Source: Spodoptera frugiperda (Eukaryota > Arthropoda > Insecta > Lepidoptera > Noctuidae). From it: a stretch of DNA of 64,000 bases. The stretch is from contig NC_064227.1 in the NCBI RefSeq assembly GCF_023101765.2, forward strand, positions 1,550,001 through 1,614,000, given 5' to 3'. Positions within the stretch are counted from its first letter, which is position 1; the number at the start of each line of letters is the position of its first letter. The notes under the pieces were generated by a model that was not told the origin of the DNA, did not search any database, and saw nothing but the letters and a program-made list of their open reading frames with translations. This document shows positions 1 to 13,126 of this stretch, piece after piece. Made by a program: the position numbers and the translations under genes.

Positions 1-249
1 TCATAGACCTTGTGGTTTTAACCATAAACAGCGAAGGTTGTATATGTACCTAAACCTTTAATAAAAATTGATATTATGTTAAACAATACCTACATAGTAA
101 TAATATGTATGTACATGAAAGTCTCCGAAGGAAAAGACAGAGGTGTAGGTTTTTATTTGCACATATTTCTTCTTATTTAGGTTTTGATGACTTTGTCCAA
201 AGTTAACTGACGTAAATGTAGATAGAGGTAAAGGCAAGTGTAGGTGTGT

Positions 250-507
250 TTTTCTACCAGAGATGTGCTGTTTAAAAGCTGTGAAACTATGTGACGCTTT
301 CCAATGATACTAAGATATTGTAGCTGTGCAAGGAATATGCTAAACTCGAGTATGTGATGTATCGATAGAAGGGAAACCATCAATACAAAAAACATGGCTT
401 AGCTGACCCTGTTTCCACCAGTGCTAAGCTATCTGTACCAATGACTAGGAATGGTGGAAGCCAAACACATCCACAGGAACGTAGCATAGCACATCTCTGG
501 TGGAAAA
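250..507. mobile_element. MITE with TTTTCCACCAGAGATG-type terminal inverted repeats (copy 1)
   Basis: The ends are imperfect inverted repeats: CTACCAGAGATGTGCT on the left and AGCACATCTCTGGTGG on the right. Two further copies with the same ends occur at 47411-47705 and 63133-63369. The inside is noncoding and contains recurring blocks such as AGCTGTGAAACTATGTGAC. This fits a nonautonomous DNA transposon. The superfamily and target duplication are not clear. Confidence 0.75.
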
Positions 508-552
508 GTACCCTCGAAGTGGGGATGACTTTAATTAGTCATACATAAAGTG

Positions 553-637
553 CTTTTTGTGGGGGAAAATCATCTAATGACCTCTCTCGCCAGGGCGAGG
601 TGAGATGGAGTGTTAGACTCTTACTGACAAAAAAGTG
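553..637 (+). repeat. Interspersed repeat family A, 5' fragment
   Basis: A truncated copy of a family seen about 15 times in the window. Its 5' part reads roughly GGGGGAAAATCATCNAATGA, then a GCGAGG-rich block and a 'gactcttactgac' block. This copy ends before the GC-rich 'gagccggagccccggtaa' block. Confidence 0.6.
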
Positions 638-1417
638 GACAGACTACCTGATAAAGATTGCTTTCAAGCAGCCAATTTAAAGTATTAAGTAGTAAAAGCT
701 TATTGATGATGGTGAAGCATCACTGCTTTACCATTTCGTGGAAAATAATTCCCATTTGTATTTATAACGTAATGTTTGAAAATAAATGTGCATTTAAACA
801 AAGTCACGAAACGATGATGCCGCTGACGCATACTCTGCGGTTTCAGTGCGTTCTCATACACCGAATCCAATGTTTTGTAATTCACCAAAATAACCAGTGA
901 GTGAGCAATGGGCAATGAGATTGTGTAAACGAGAACAAGGTTTCTTGGTATCCTGGAATTATGAGTAAATAATATTCTTTTTTTAAATACTGATTGACAT
1001 TATTGGCAGCCATTATCTAAGCGTGAGTCATTATGATTTGGAAGCAAAAGGAATATATTGCTTGGATTTTCGAGTCTATGTTTGTTTATTTCTAAGAAGA
1101 GCAGATGTTGGTCTGGGTTTGTGAAATAACCTTGTGCAAAAGGTTATTGGCGATACAAATAAACATGATTTTCTATAAACAATGACTGCTATATTTGCAT
1201 TGAGGTCAGACAGTTTGTTGAGAGAAGTATTAGAGAAAAATGGGATTCAATAAATCTTTGAAAACAGGAACGGTTTTCCCATCTCGAATAAGACATTGCA
1301 TAAATTCTTATCTTTCTTTTTGCTTTAATTAATATAGCAGTAGGAGTGTATACAGTATTTATTCTATTATATAAAGTAAAATACTTAACTAAATAAATAT
1401 TGTCCACCCTGCACATG

Positions 1418-1493
1418 ATGGAGAGTCCTTCTGTGACTCGAAACTAGTAGAGCTTTTGTATTTACGTGAGTAAACCGTTATTTTCGGTTAATT
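1418..1493 (+). repeat. Half copy of CACGGTTTACTCACG-type TIR element
   Basis: It contains the family core TGTGACTCGAAACTAGTAGA followed by the right inverted repeat, ACGTGAGTAAACCGT. The left arm is missing. More complete relatives lie at 18067-18192, 37321-37428 and 57022-57176. Confidence 0.6.
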
Positions 1494-3414
1494 TAGTATG
1501 TCTAACGATAACTAAGTACAATAAAGTATGTGTGTTTGTTACTCTTTTACGAAAAACTTTATAACTTTAGATTGTTATACTTCTGGAATAACACATGGGG
1601 TAAATTTTTACCCTGGGGACGAAAGCAAAGCCGCTGTCTGAAGCTAGTATGTCCAAAATGTGACTAATAATGAAATCGTTTATACAACTTTGCTCAAATA
1701 AAAATCGCCCACAGCCCTACATATCAGAATGAGATACAATATCATGATATGGTACGGAATTTGTATGATTTACTATGAAAACATGGGTGTAGGTGTAAAT
1801 ATTATGGCCACACACCTTTAGCACTGCCCACACTAGGACAAACAGCTGTTGCGTGGGCGCATGCACTTACTTAGAACTGGTCGATTTTTATGGAAATTAA
1901 ACTGTGGGCCCAGTGCGAGTTTTAAGGACTCACAATAAAGTATTATAAAATGGAATCTCTGCAATGCGATCGATATTAGTTCGATACAAGATACCTAATT
2001 CCAAATTCTAAATTTTCGTAAATCGTATTCCTAACATGTAGGAGTGCATGATAATGTAATCGATAGGATTAAACAGTCTAGAAGCAGAAGCAGGAAGGGG
2101 TGGTGTTCAGACAATAAGAGTCGCTCCTCATTGTGGCGAGAGGAACAACCTGATAATATTCAGTCGTTCCCTCTAAAAAAGAAATCAATCATCCATTGCT
2201 ACTTGAAATCTGGTTTTCTTCCAGAAATCTGGTTTTAACCTAGTCTGAAATACTTAAAATATGGATTCTAAACCTTCATAAGTTTTTCTTCAATTGCATC
2301 CGCAATTTGAAAGTATTTTTTGGTCCTTTGATACGCAATGTATAAATTGTCTGGATCTGTCTAGGTTTTTAACTGAATAGTTACAAACAAAGTCAGACAG
2401 AGCCGTATCATCCCTAGGTTGTAGGCCTAGGAGGACGCCAAGTTACAAAGGGACCTAAGACGTATGTGCCCATAGCACCCCATAGAGTGAAGGCAGTGCC
2501 GAAATCTAGCTTATGACCATAGATTACAATGTAAAAAGAACATTTTTTTATGTTACAGTTTCGTTTTATTAGATAACTGCTCAAATATGTTTATGATGTT
2601 TTATCTTTATTATTCTTTGTATACTGAATTTTAAATAATAAGACTAGGTAAGCGCTCACCCACGTCTGTAAAGTGATAAATGAGGTATAAAAATAAAGTT
2701 TTATTGTCTATGTTACCTACCTATACGTGTTTTTTTTACCACTTATCATAAGATTTATAAAATTAAATGTTAAACAATAAATTACTAGTATCTGGTTTCT
2801 CGTTTTTTTTTTTAGTTTTTTTTTAAGAAGTAAGTATCTACCAATTCTAACTACTTATACTAAAGATTACCATACTTATCATTTTATATTTGTGCAAATA
2901 CATAAGCGAAAGTATAACATAGGTAATTAGGTATAAAATTGTTTATCTATTAATAAAATTCACCTACACAATTTATTTTATCTACTAGCTCTAAAGTAAG
3001 AGCATGATTACATTCAGTGCTTTATCTCTCCATAAACTATTTAAATATGTACCTACCTAGGTATATGCATAGATAATAGGTAAATAACTAAACTAGGTAC
3101 AAACTCAGGTACAATATGACCAGCTAGAAAGTTCAATCTTAAATCAGTAGTGCTCCATATCACTTGAAAGTTAGCCGCGAGCGACTTAGGACCACGGACA
3201 GTGCACATAATACCTAAGCGGCCTAAGAGCCTAAGACCTGCCTCTCGCCATATTTGCCAAGATAACGGCTATACACACCCTTAAAAGGTTATACAACTTA
3301 TCCATATTGAATAAAAACAACTACTTACTTACATACAAACTAAATCATGAATTTTCTGAAGGTTGAATTCGCACAACAAAATTAAAAACTACAAAATCTA
3401 TCTACTACACTTAC

Positions 3415-3560
3415 CGTATGTTGTTAAAATTATTTCACTGACACAACACTTCACTCTTATTCACTCTCCTTAAAACATTATTAGCACACAATAACAACGA
3501 TTAATAATTTACGTAATTTAATTATTTTTCGTTAAAATTCGACAGTTCGTTTTAAACTGC
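3415..3560 (-). other. Candidate noncoding first exon of a minus-strand gene leaving the window to the left
   Basis: On the minus strand a purine-rich, insect 5'UTR-like stretch ends in CATACG followed by a strong donor, GTAAGTG (donor bases 3414-3413). It has only a two-codon upstream ORF. Immediately upstream on that strand (plus 3555-3675) lies a CpG-rich block containing GCGCGCGG and GCGCGCGC, unlike its AT-rich surroundings, as expected of a promoter. The next exon would lie at lower coordinates, and I found no coding exon between 1 and 3410, so this rests on the donor and the composition only. Confidence 0.35.
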
Positions 3561-3675
3561 GCGAGAATACGTTCGCGCGCGGAATGATTGCGCGCGCACT
3601 TGTCGCTTGTTGAACGTCGCGCGGGAAAAGTTGAACGGAAATATCATGTATCGAGTGAAGTGTGCGGCGAGCATC
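3555..3675. promoter_or_regulatory. CpG-rich island-like block, possible promoter
   Basis: A cluster of CG dinucleotides (GCGCGAG, TTCGCGCGCG, GCGCGCGCAC, CGTCGCGCGGG) lies within otherwise AT-rich DNA. It sits directly upstream of the candidate minus-strand first exon. No TATA box was identified. Confidence 0.35.
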
Positions 3676-3679
3676 ACGG

Positions 3680-6600
3680 ATGACTAACTTCATGCTGTCT
3701 TTTCCAGCCTGAAATTAATATTTTATTGTATTTACTTGAATACTTTGTTGTTGGGATACCTACTCACTGACCTGGGATTACGTTGGCTGACATTTTGATA
3801 TAAGTAGTTTAAATATTCAAACGCAATCAAATAAAACCTATGCAAGTAATGTGAACATGAAACTGCTTTTGAATTTATTCGATCTTGTTATCGAATAGCT
3901 TACTTAGAATAGACATTTCAGTGAATGGCATTTTCTTTTTTATTTGATTCTTAAGTCTTATTCGACTTCATTAAATTGGCGTAGGTAGTTTCTTAGGTTG
4001 GTTTATAATTATTATTTTAGTTTAGTTTAATTACGTCAATAGATGGCGCTGATACCAATACTTGAAACGAATATCACGGTTGTCAAAACATAGTGGCGTC
4101 GTAGTTAGTTCAAAGAAATATTCATAGATGGCGCATAATTATATATTTTGATGTAATTGTTAAATAATAATATTTTTATCAGAACGTTTTAATATTGAAT
4201 AATGTTAACACAAATAATATTGTCAAGAATAGTATGAAGTTTGAACCCGATTTAATTTTGCTTGTTATAACTTTGTCTCACAAAAATTGTTGGTTAATGT
4301 AGGTACAGCGATTCTCAACGTGCAAGGTGCAACCATTAGGTACAAATCAAGTAATTATGGTATTTTGTTGTCGTAGCACTATTTTAAGTCCTAGTACCTA
4401 CATTATATGGTACCTTTTTTAATATGGTATGGTATTATTATGGTACCTTCTACCTATCTTTGTAGGTTAAGGTAAAATACCTAGATGTCCATAAGGAAAA
4501 TACCACAAAGCAAATAGGTATTATTCCTCGAAATGTGACATTATTGTTTTATTTTGTACTCGATCCATAATAGTATATTATATAGAAATACAGTGTTGTT
4601 ATTGCTTAGGTACTCGAATTTAATTTTAGCCGATGAATAATGCGATGAATTCAATTGTAATGTTAGTGAAAACTTAAATAGCAGCTAACTAGCTTACCTA
4701 AATTAATATTTTTTTAATTTTCAACTTTGTCAACAGCCTGATCAGGCAGTCGGCTGCTCAGCTATTTTTTTTTAAGGCGGAATATTGTCAATGACTTCTC
4801 CCGCCTTTGGCGAGACGAGGGGAAGTGTCAGCCTCTTACTGATTGAAAATCATCCACGTTCCTACTCCTGCTATTCGAGCTGGAGCCCCGGTAAACCCAG
4901 ATGGTCCGCAGCTCCGGGGCTGCTGAACTATGGGTTCATCTTTCAGATGTCAGGTTAACGGTCTTCTCTACAAAAAACAGTTGATCATAACCTACAAGGT
5001 TTCGATTTCGAAAAATTTCGGCACAGATGGGGCCTGTCTATACCCTTGGGTAGCCAGTTGGGTTGGTGACTAAATAAACAGTCAATTTCTTCTTAGCGTA
5101 TAGCTGATTCATTTGTTTACTTCAAATACTGAAGCCAATAGCAATGAGAAATAATAAAACTATTATTAGAATCACGTCACCAATCCTTGAAAGACGAAAT
5201 GACTAAGATAGGTACCTAATGCACGGATCGTAGGTCCATACTGTACAGCCTCACACCTTACGATTTGACTGTACAGTTGAAACTGCACAGTCAAATCGTG
5301 AAAGATATGTAGCCATAGACGCTATAAGTATTAGTAAGTATCTAGGACATCATTGGCCTGATCCGGAGCTGCGGATGATGACTGTTGCTGTAATACACAC
5401 GCCAGACTCTTTTGATTAATGTAGTCAGAGCGATTGGTGTAATCTGTTTTCTATGAATGGAATAAGTTCACCTAGGTATATTCTGATTTGGAGTTGCAGA
5501 CTACCTATCGGGCTTACCGGGGCTCCGGCTCATATAAGTACCTACTTGAAAAACTTATGTGACAGATAGTGCATGATGTATACAAATTAAGTTCTTAATT
5601 CTTTATCTGGGACATAGCGGCTATCCAGACATTGTGAAAGAAACAGGTCCTAAGTCTACAAAATTTCCTAAAGCTATAGTCCATTTACCCGCATTACGAT
5701 CGCGTGTCACCACCAACTTAGCAACGCCTGAAAAACATAGCCGCATTCGTGTCTGAAGGCACAACTATTGATCGCAGTCTGCCTTTGCCTGCCTGAAGCT
5801 AATAATAGAGAAAAAAAGTTTGAACATCGCTCCATATACACCACGTGTATGAACACAGAACAAAACTTTATAAGTGTGCGCAGGAAATCCGCCCGACTGT
5901 CTCGAACTATGAAATAACGATATTTATTGACTTTAAACTACCAAAAGGAAGACATGTGCACTGCTTTTGACAAAATAGCAGTATTATCCTAAAAACTTTT
6001 GCCTTGAATACAGAAAATGTCGGCAAAAACGGTCCAGACTGTGTTGCACACAAAAACGTTTTTGTCAAAGTGTGCGTGTCGCCGGGTACACACAACTACA
6101 TCGCGAAAATAACGATCTTTTTAGTGATGTAGCTTGTGATTCGTATATTTTATCGATATTGAGAGGTGACATAATAATTACAATATACCATTGTCTGTAT
6201 ACCAGAAGCACTGGAGACATTGCAGTTTAGCTCATTTAAAATATCTTGTTTAGACATAAAGTAATTAGTAGGTGTGTTTCAATGCTTGAGAAATTATTTA
6301 ATGTATTTTTGAAATTTTAAAATAAAACGGAGATAATTATCATAAAAATACTGAAATACGGTACTGTAATTATAATCAAATATAATAACTTTCTTTGAAA
6401 AAATATTTATTCGTTTATCACATCTTTCTTTAACAACTCTTCTTTTCCTATCCCGATTCAAGTAATTATGTTTTTGTCATCACTCATTGGTTTAATCCAT
6501 GGTGTGATGGAACGCAGATCCATGCGAGACAATTTGTTTTCTATTGTCTTATATACAATACAGATGAGAGGTTAAAGGTAATACGTAATGTATAATATAA

Positions 6601-7170
6601 TGTCCGTTTTATACATTTCAAAACAATTCTTAAATGCCATAAAAATACCACGATCAGGAATCGTGTGATTTTTGTTATGATCATAATCACCTTGTAACGT
6701 ATTAGTATAGTATCTTTTTCAAAGATAAGCCAGTAACAGATCCCTTAATGAATTGAAATGGGCAAAAACAAAATTTTGTTTGATGCACAAATTGTTACTG
6801 TTAAATCTATAAGTTACAAGTAATAAGTAGTTAATTTTTTTAATTAAAACTTACTTCTATAGATTAGTTTATATATTCGTACTTAATAATTTCACGTAGT
6901 AATATTATATGTGTGTAAAATATTAAATAACACATAATAGGATTTTATTTTTATTTAATATTAAAACTTGATGGCTTGAGGCCGGAATTTTTATCGATAT
7001 CGACATTAAGTAGTTAACTTCCTTATATGGCGTTAAGTTGAATGATTCACCAACCCACATATTCCCGCAACGGTGATATAATGCAGCTTTGACCTTATTG
7101 GCTAGTCCGCCCATGCGGCAGTTGGATCCACCAATCACCGCGCTGTTCGGGTAGCGTCGTTCCCCCGCAA
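3680..7170. other. Region without a recognised gene, upstream of alpha-tubulin
   Basis: AT-rich DNA with a family A repeat copy at 4764-4935 and a short inverted repeat at about 5230-5300 (arms around GACTGTACAG and CTGCACAGTC). The open frames here are short and look like chance. Confidence 0.55.
4764..4935 (+). repeat. Interspersed repeat family A
   Basis: It contains the conserved order of blocks: TTTTTTTTTAAGG, 'aatgacttctcccgcc', 'cgaggggaagtgtcag', 'ctcttactga', 'gagctggagccccggtaaac' and 'cgcagctccgg'. It has no coding capacity. Confidence 0.65.
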
Positions 7171-7179
7171 CGGCCACCC

Positions 7180-7186
7180 TATAAAA
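7180..7186 (+). promoter_or_regulatory. TATA box of the alpha-tubulin gene
   Basis: TATAAAA lies about 130 bases upstream of the ATG. A TCACATT initiator-like motif is at 7212-7218, about 32-34 bases downstream of the TATA box, which is the expected spacing. Transcription would therefore start near 7214 and give a 5'UTR of about 98 bases. Confidence 0.7.
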
Positions 7187-7311
7187 GCGGCCGTAACGGA
7201 ATTTTCTGCAATCACATTCGTTTGGCAAGCCTCTTAACCGGTCGCGCTGAACGACGACTGATATTTAATTAATTTATATTCTACGTTAAGTTCAACAAAA
7301 CTCAATTCAAA

Positions 7312-10042
7312 ATGGTGAGTACACGTTTATTATTATCCTAATCATCTTTATTTCAGAGATTCAGGGCTTTTTGATGCATAATTTGCCGTATTTCGACGAA
7401 CAATGTACCGGGTGGACACGCCACCATTTTGTCGGCATGTTACCCGACCAAGTTCAAAAATAGTTCACGTCAACTGAACACTGAAGGACAAAAGACTTCT
7501 GAATTTGACATCATAATCATGTTGAAAATGTGATTTTCATTTATTCTAGATTTATCGTTTAATTCTTCTTGATTTGATATTGTTTTACTTAGTAAAGTTG
7601 ATTTTGTATGATTCCGTGACAATGAAAGTATTAAAAACTATAATTTGTCGTCACGCCCGGCACGCCCTAGGATCTTCTCTCATGTGAAAAACTTGTCTTT
7701 TTTGCTGTATTTCACCAGAAATTTAGTGCACGGTCTCGTCTAAGATATAAAGAACTAGATTCAGTGTTTTTATGCCAGGTTTTATACGATTTTCTTTTGA
7801 TTGATTTTGCGGTGACGTGTCGATGACCTCATTCGAGGTTACGGACTAGCGGCAAATCGTAAGTACTTGTAGGATTCTGACTCTGATAGTGTCACATGTT
7901 TTTAAAAATATGACCTTGCTTGTCGATTTTCCTTACGTTGAACGGGTTTTAATTAAAAACTTGCTAGAATAAATATAAATCTGAATAATTGATAATACTA
8001 GTCATCTTCGTTAGTCACCGTCGCGAGCGGCCGGCTAATCTTTTCGATATGATATCATGTTCGTTTTCGAGGAATAAGCAAGCATTCTACAAAATTCACG
8101 GAAATCAAGATAATCTTCTGAAAAAATGATGAAGTCGATTTCTCCAAATTATTATAGTTTCCATCTAATCTACCTGTACCGTGAATTTCATTGGGGTAGG
8201 TTTGCTATCGATTCTCACCCCATCGTGACCCCGACATCAAGATGGCGGCTCGACCGGCCGATCGATACAGCCATGCAGCCGCGCCGGGCGAAACCTTTCA
8301 CTCATACTCTCCAGTACTTACTCGTTACTGCTTTCGACTTTCTCTTCATGATGTACACAATGCTGAGAAATATGCCGTGTAATTGCACATCAGTGAGGCT
8401 ACGGTGTTGATAGAAATTTAACTTTTATATGGATCTCGAAGTTATTGTTTAGTATGATCGAATGTTTCGTTCTAATGCTGTAGATAAACATGAGAATAGG
8501 TAATGCTATCTATTCACAACTTACTTCAATCACAATCCTAATATTGTATTTTTAACAATACTTTTTCTTTGTTAACAGCGTGAGTGCATCTCAGTACACG
8601 TTGGACAAGCCGGAGTCCAGATCGGTAATGCCTGCTGGGAATTATATTGCCTTGAGCATGGAATCCAGCCTGATGGCCAGATGCCCACAGACAAGACCGT
8701 GGGCGGTGGTGATGACTCCTTCAACACCTTCTTCAGCGAGACCGGTGCCGGCAAGCACGTCCCCAGGGCTGTGTTTGTTGACTTGGAACCCACAGTAGTT
8801 GGTAAGTTTTCAAGATTTGCTGAGACAATCAACCATGAATATTATTTCTAATGCATTGTATGATGCACAATACATTTGAATGATTAACTAACAAATCTTT
8901 CTTTTTTGCCAACAGATGAGGTCCGCACTGGCACATACAGACAGTTGTTTCATCCAGAACAACTTATCACTGGTAAGGAAGATGCGGCCAACAACTACGC
9001 CCGTGGTCACTACACCATCGGCAAGGAAATCGTAGACCTAGTCCTCGACCGCATCCGTAAGCTCGCCGACCAGTGCACCGGTCTCCAGGGCTTCCTTATC
9101 TTCCACTCCTTCGGTGGAGGTACTGGATCTGGTTTCACTTCCCTCCTGATGGAGCGACTCTCCGTGGACTACGGCAAGAAGTCCAAGCTGGAGTTCGCCA
9201 TCTACCCGGCGCCTCAGGTGTCCACCGCTGTCGTGGAGCCCTACAACTCCATCCTCACCACCCACACCACCCTTGAGCACTCCGACTGCGCCTTCATGGT
9301 CGACAACGAGGCCATCTACGACATCTGCCGCCGCAACCTCGACATCGAGCGCCCCACGTACACCAACCTGAACCGTCTCATCGGGCAGATCGTGTCCTCC
9401 ATCACGGCCTCCCTGCGCTTCGACGGCGCCCTCAACGTCGATCTTACCGAGTTCCAGACCAACTTGGTGCCCTACCCCCGTATCCACTTCCCTCTGGTCA
9501 CATACGCCCCGGTCATCTCTGCCGAGAAGGCGTACCACGAGCAGCTGTCGGTGGCTGAAATCACCAACGCATGCTTCGAGCCCGCCAACCAGATGGTCAA
9601 GTGCGACCCTCGTCACGGCAAGTACATGGCTTGCTGCATGTTGTACCGTGGTGACGTCGTCCCTAAGGACGTGAACGCCGCCATCGCCACCATCAAGACC
9701 AAGCGTACCATCCAGTTCGTCGACTGGTGTCCCACTGGTTTCAAGGTCGGTATCAACTACCAGCCCCCGACCGTGGTGCCCGGCGGAGACTTGGCCAAGG
9801 TGCAGCGTGCCGTGTGCATGTTGTCCAACACCACCGCCATCGCCGAGGCCTGGGCTCGCCTGGACCACAAGTTCGACCTTATGTACGCCAAGCGCGCCTT
9901 CGTACACTGGTACGTCGGTGAGGGTATGGAGGAGGGAGAGTTCTCCGAGGCCCGTGAGGACTTGGCTGCCCTCGAGAAGGACTACGAAGAGGTCGGCATG
10001 GACTCCGCCGAGGGTGAGGGTGAGGGAGCCGAGGAATACTAA
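7312..10042 (+). CDS. Alpha-tubulin (three exons, complete)
   Basis: Coding exons are 7312-7314, 8579-8801 and 8916-10042, which add up to 450 residues, the usual alpha-tubulin length. Exon 1 is only the ATG followed by the donor GTGAGT. Exon 2 opens with CGT and restores the MREC N-terminus, which in metazoan alpha-tubulins is the nascent-chain signal for tubulin mRNA autoregulation (family knowledge). The glycine-rich GTP-binding loop GGGTGSG is encoded near 9113, the lysine-40 acetylation loop (MPTDKTVGGGDDSF) in exon 2, and the acidic tail ends in EGEGAEEY, giving the terminal tyrosine used in the detyrosination cycle. Exon 3 is very GC-rich at third positions, typical of a highly expressed gene. 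The product polymerises with beta-tubulin into cytoplasmic microtubules. Similarity is to the ubiquitous insect alpha-1 (84B-like) class; I cannot tell which paralogue this is. Confidence 0.97.
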
Positions 10043-10093
10043 GCTCCTGAACTTGTCACGAAGCACTCACACCGATACATTCCGGTGAAATGA

Positions 10094-10099
10094 AATAAA
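10094..10099 (+). terminator. Poly(A) signal of alpha-tubulin
   Basis: AATAAA lies 51 bases after the TAA stop and is followed by A-rich and then TG-rich sequence (ATTCTGTTGTTTG), the usual arrangement of a cleavage and polyadenylation site. Confidence 0.8.
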
Positions 10100-10998
10100 C
10101 AAAAAATTATGTTGAAACTATTCTGTTGTTTGATTTCCTATTTGGTACTAAAAATTACATGAATACACACTATTACATTAAGTAACAATAACTATGTAGG
10201 TACATACACGAATATCATCTTATCACAAAGACATTGACATTGAATAAGAATAATACAGTACTGTAACACTCGCAGTTATCAGAGCGTATCATCGCTTCGC
10301 ATGCATGCACATTGCACTCGCAGACTTTGACGTCTGTGATAATATAGGTAGGTATGTAGTTTTTGATCTCTTCACCTGTCGTCTAAACGAGGTCAACATA
10401 TACCTACCACAATACCTGGGTACCTGCTAACCAGTAAACACAATTTATGAGATAGGTACCTAGGTATATGAAACGAGATGCCTAATTGAGTTGGTTGCCA
10501 TAGGTGGAACTTGAAAGCTGTTAGACATAATCTAGGCGACTCGAAACCCGCTTCGTGTGCTGGTGTATACTGTACTTTAGGAATCTCCTAAGTCACCTTT
10601 TCGATTATCTATCGCGAAGTATAATACACTGGAAAGATTGATGAGTATAAAATTATGTACATAGGTAGGTACTTCACTCCGAAACTGACGTGAATTTTCA
10701 ATTGGTAAAGTACAAAAGGTAAGTTCAGCAACTTCAATGCTTATGATCCAGTAAATGGATCTCTGTGAACAGAGGAGCTTAGGTATTAGGCCTACAGTTA
10801 CAGAATCAGTACCTAGATGAAGAAACTAAGATAGATATTAGCTACTTGATTTACTTTTTACTTTAGTCTGGTACAGTACCTAGACTAGACAGGTACGTAC
10901 GTACTTTGCTAAATGCAACTTATAATAAACTTAGCTAACATTTAGAATTAGAACCTTCACTACGTCTAGATAAGTATCTTAAGTCTCAGCAACAACGC

Positions 10999-11655
10999 AA
11001 CGTCACGCCTTTTATTCCCGAAGGGGTAGGCAGAGGTGCACTTGCACATTACGGCACTTAATGCCACTGTACAATGTACACCCACCTTTCACTATTTGTA
11101 TTACAAGTCCCATGTAATAGTAGGTGAGCTCTCAGCAACAGTTGCAATTTATCAATAGAAAAAATTGTCAACCTACACACAATTTTGATTGAAGGTCTGT
11201 CGAGTTGACGTAATTTCATATAACGCGAACAAGATTGAAAGTAATTGGTCCAAGAACGTATAAACTTGTCGTAAGGCATGTAGGCGCTAGGCGTCATGTG
11301 GTGACATCATTGCTCTGCCATAATAGGCGATGACTGAATTGACTGAGTTAAAGCATTCTTGACGCTATCTCGGCGACCTTATACGGTCCTTGTGTGCTGT
11401 TTGTCCGATAAACTTTGTATGAATAGGTGTTTCATATACCTACGCATTATTTATGTGTTAATATATTTTTATATGTATAAGTATGCTAATGGATTCAGGT
11501 AATTCATATTCATTAAACACTTTTTGGTGCATATGGTGAATTTAGTGCACATTGTGAAAAGTGGGTGTACAGTTACTACATTGTACAGTGGCATTACGTG
11601 CCATAATGTACATTTCTGCCTACCTCTTTGGGGATAAAGGGCGTGGCAATAACGT
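10999..11655. mobile_element. Foldback element with ~95-base inverted arms
   Basis: The left arm starts near ACGTCACGCCTTTTATTCCC and contains AATGCCACTGTACAATGTA. The right arm carries the reverse complement (TACATTGTACAGTGGCATT, then GGGGATAAAGGGCGTGGCAA). About 450 bases of noncoding DNA lie between them. Single arms of the same family occur near 133-170, 17868-17985, 35835-35880 and 47935-47990. Confidence 0.65.
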
Positions 11656-12789
11656 GAATTTTTAGTGCTGCAATGTTTGCTCGGTGATCAATTAATGATG
11701 GCACGCGTAGCAAAGTGTTTTTATGGACCGACAGACACAAGATCAATTATTGGATAATTGAATTATGTCTATACTTATTATTTACAGGGTCGTTAGATTT
11801 TTGCACACAGAGTTAAAGTCTTGAGATCGAACTAATGAGGCAAAGCTTTAAAAGCCTGGAAACCTTCAAATCTATACCTAAAATATAGTAATTATTATGA
11901 CAAAAGCTATTATTCTTCAGATAGGAGTCAGATGGCTAAATTGACGGAAGTATAACTTGTGTTAGGTAGAAATTACCTAAGTAAGGTAAATATGCGCCGA
12001 ACAATTTGCTTTGGTCGACATTTTGAAGCACGTTTTTGTTTTATATTCTCTGTTCATAGGAAATCTGTTTCAGATAGTTATTAGGTACCTTAGCTACTTA
12101 ATACCTTATGCGTTTTTTTAATGGGACATGAGCACAACCTCCTAAAACCGCTTCTGTAAGTCAGGATTTACAGTACACACAACCTTGAAAACACCGGAAC
12201 ACTGAAGTCACGAACACCCGCGATCCCAGGAAATGAATGCTGTTTTGGGTCCCGCAATCGAAATAAATCAGAACATACCTATTAGAACGTATTAGAGCAA
12301 GATACCTGAATTTTCTTAGTTTTTTTATTTATTATCTACCTAATATCGAGAACCTACAATTATAGATAACATTGGTAACTTAAATAGGTTTCCTGCAATT
12401 TACCTATGCCTAAATCCGGGATCGCAAAACGCCTTCAAATTCAAAGAACATCCAATAAAATTAAAATCTTGTTAGAATAAGTAAATCCATCTCAGTTATA
12501 AGGAAGTTGTGTATCTATTTAAAGATTTCCGTGGAGGTTGGGAGGGTTCAGTGAACCAAACAGTTAATTTTAACTCGGTCCGAGATCGTTTCCAGTCGTG
12601 ATGCTATGCGTCGATCGTTTTATTAGTTCAACATTCTAATCTCGGTACAACTGAAAGAAGAAACATCAGAAAAACGCATTGTTTTATGAAATTGTCAGCA
12701 GGTAACTTTGGCTTGAAGTCTGCCTCTGCACGCAGGTAGGAAAGTATGAAACATTTTTGACTTAAAAATCTATTACAATACAAATATTA

Positions 12790-12950
12790 TAAAGCTGAAG
12801 AGTTTGTTTGTTTTACGCGCTAATCTAAATAAAAATTGAATAATTCTTTTTGTGTTGGGTAGTGTATTCTCACAGGAAGGCTTATTCGCTATTGATCACG
12901 CTATGACCAATAGGAGCCAAGCAGAGCATGAAACCGCGCGGAAGTAGCAT
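12790..12950 (+). repeat. Interspersed repeat family F
   Basis: A short dispersed repeat that begins AAGCTGAAGAGTTTGTTTGT and ends near GAAACCGCGCGGAAGTAG. Other copies lie at about 15594-15757, 17376-17595, 21099-21250, 39073-39208, 41424-41598 and, inverted, 46542-46690. It is noncoding. Confidence 0.55.
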
Positions 12951-13126
12951 ACTGTATAATTGAAAACCTCTTTCTTTTTTGACATCAGATAAGTTTTAAA
13001 ACTTATAGTTGGTTATAATATTATACTGCCGTCCTTTGAGCTTGTTACTGTTTTAATGCATTCAGTTCTGTGGATACATTTGCCCGAAAGTTAAAAAAAA
13101 TTACTTTTTTTGATGAGAAATTATTG

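Larger units (their letters stand above)
1..3410. other. Gene-free AT-rich region with repeats
   Basis: I see no credible protein gene here. The open frames are short, low in complexity and have no splice or start context. The region holds a MITE at 250-507, a partial copy of interspersed repeat family A at 553-637, and half of a TIR element at about 1418-1493. The rest is AT-rich unique-looking DNA. Confidence 0.6.

Noticed and set aside
658..915. Overlapping plus and minus frames of 70-80 residues
   Set aside because: Both strands are open over the same AT-rich stretch with no codon bias or motif, which fits chance.
8126..8410. 94-residue plus-strand frame in tubulin intron 1
   Set aside because: It lies wholly within the intron between well-defined splice sites and shows no domain.
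9038..10066. 342-residue open frame on the minus strand over alpha-tubulin exon 3
   Set aside because: It is a mirror of the GC-rich third positions of the tubulin coding exon. The translation is Val/Gly/Asp-rich with no family resemblance.
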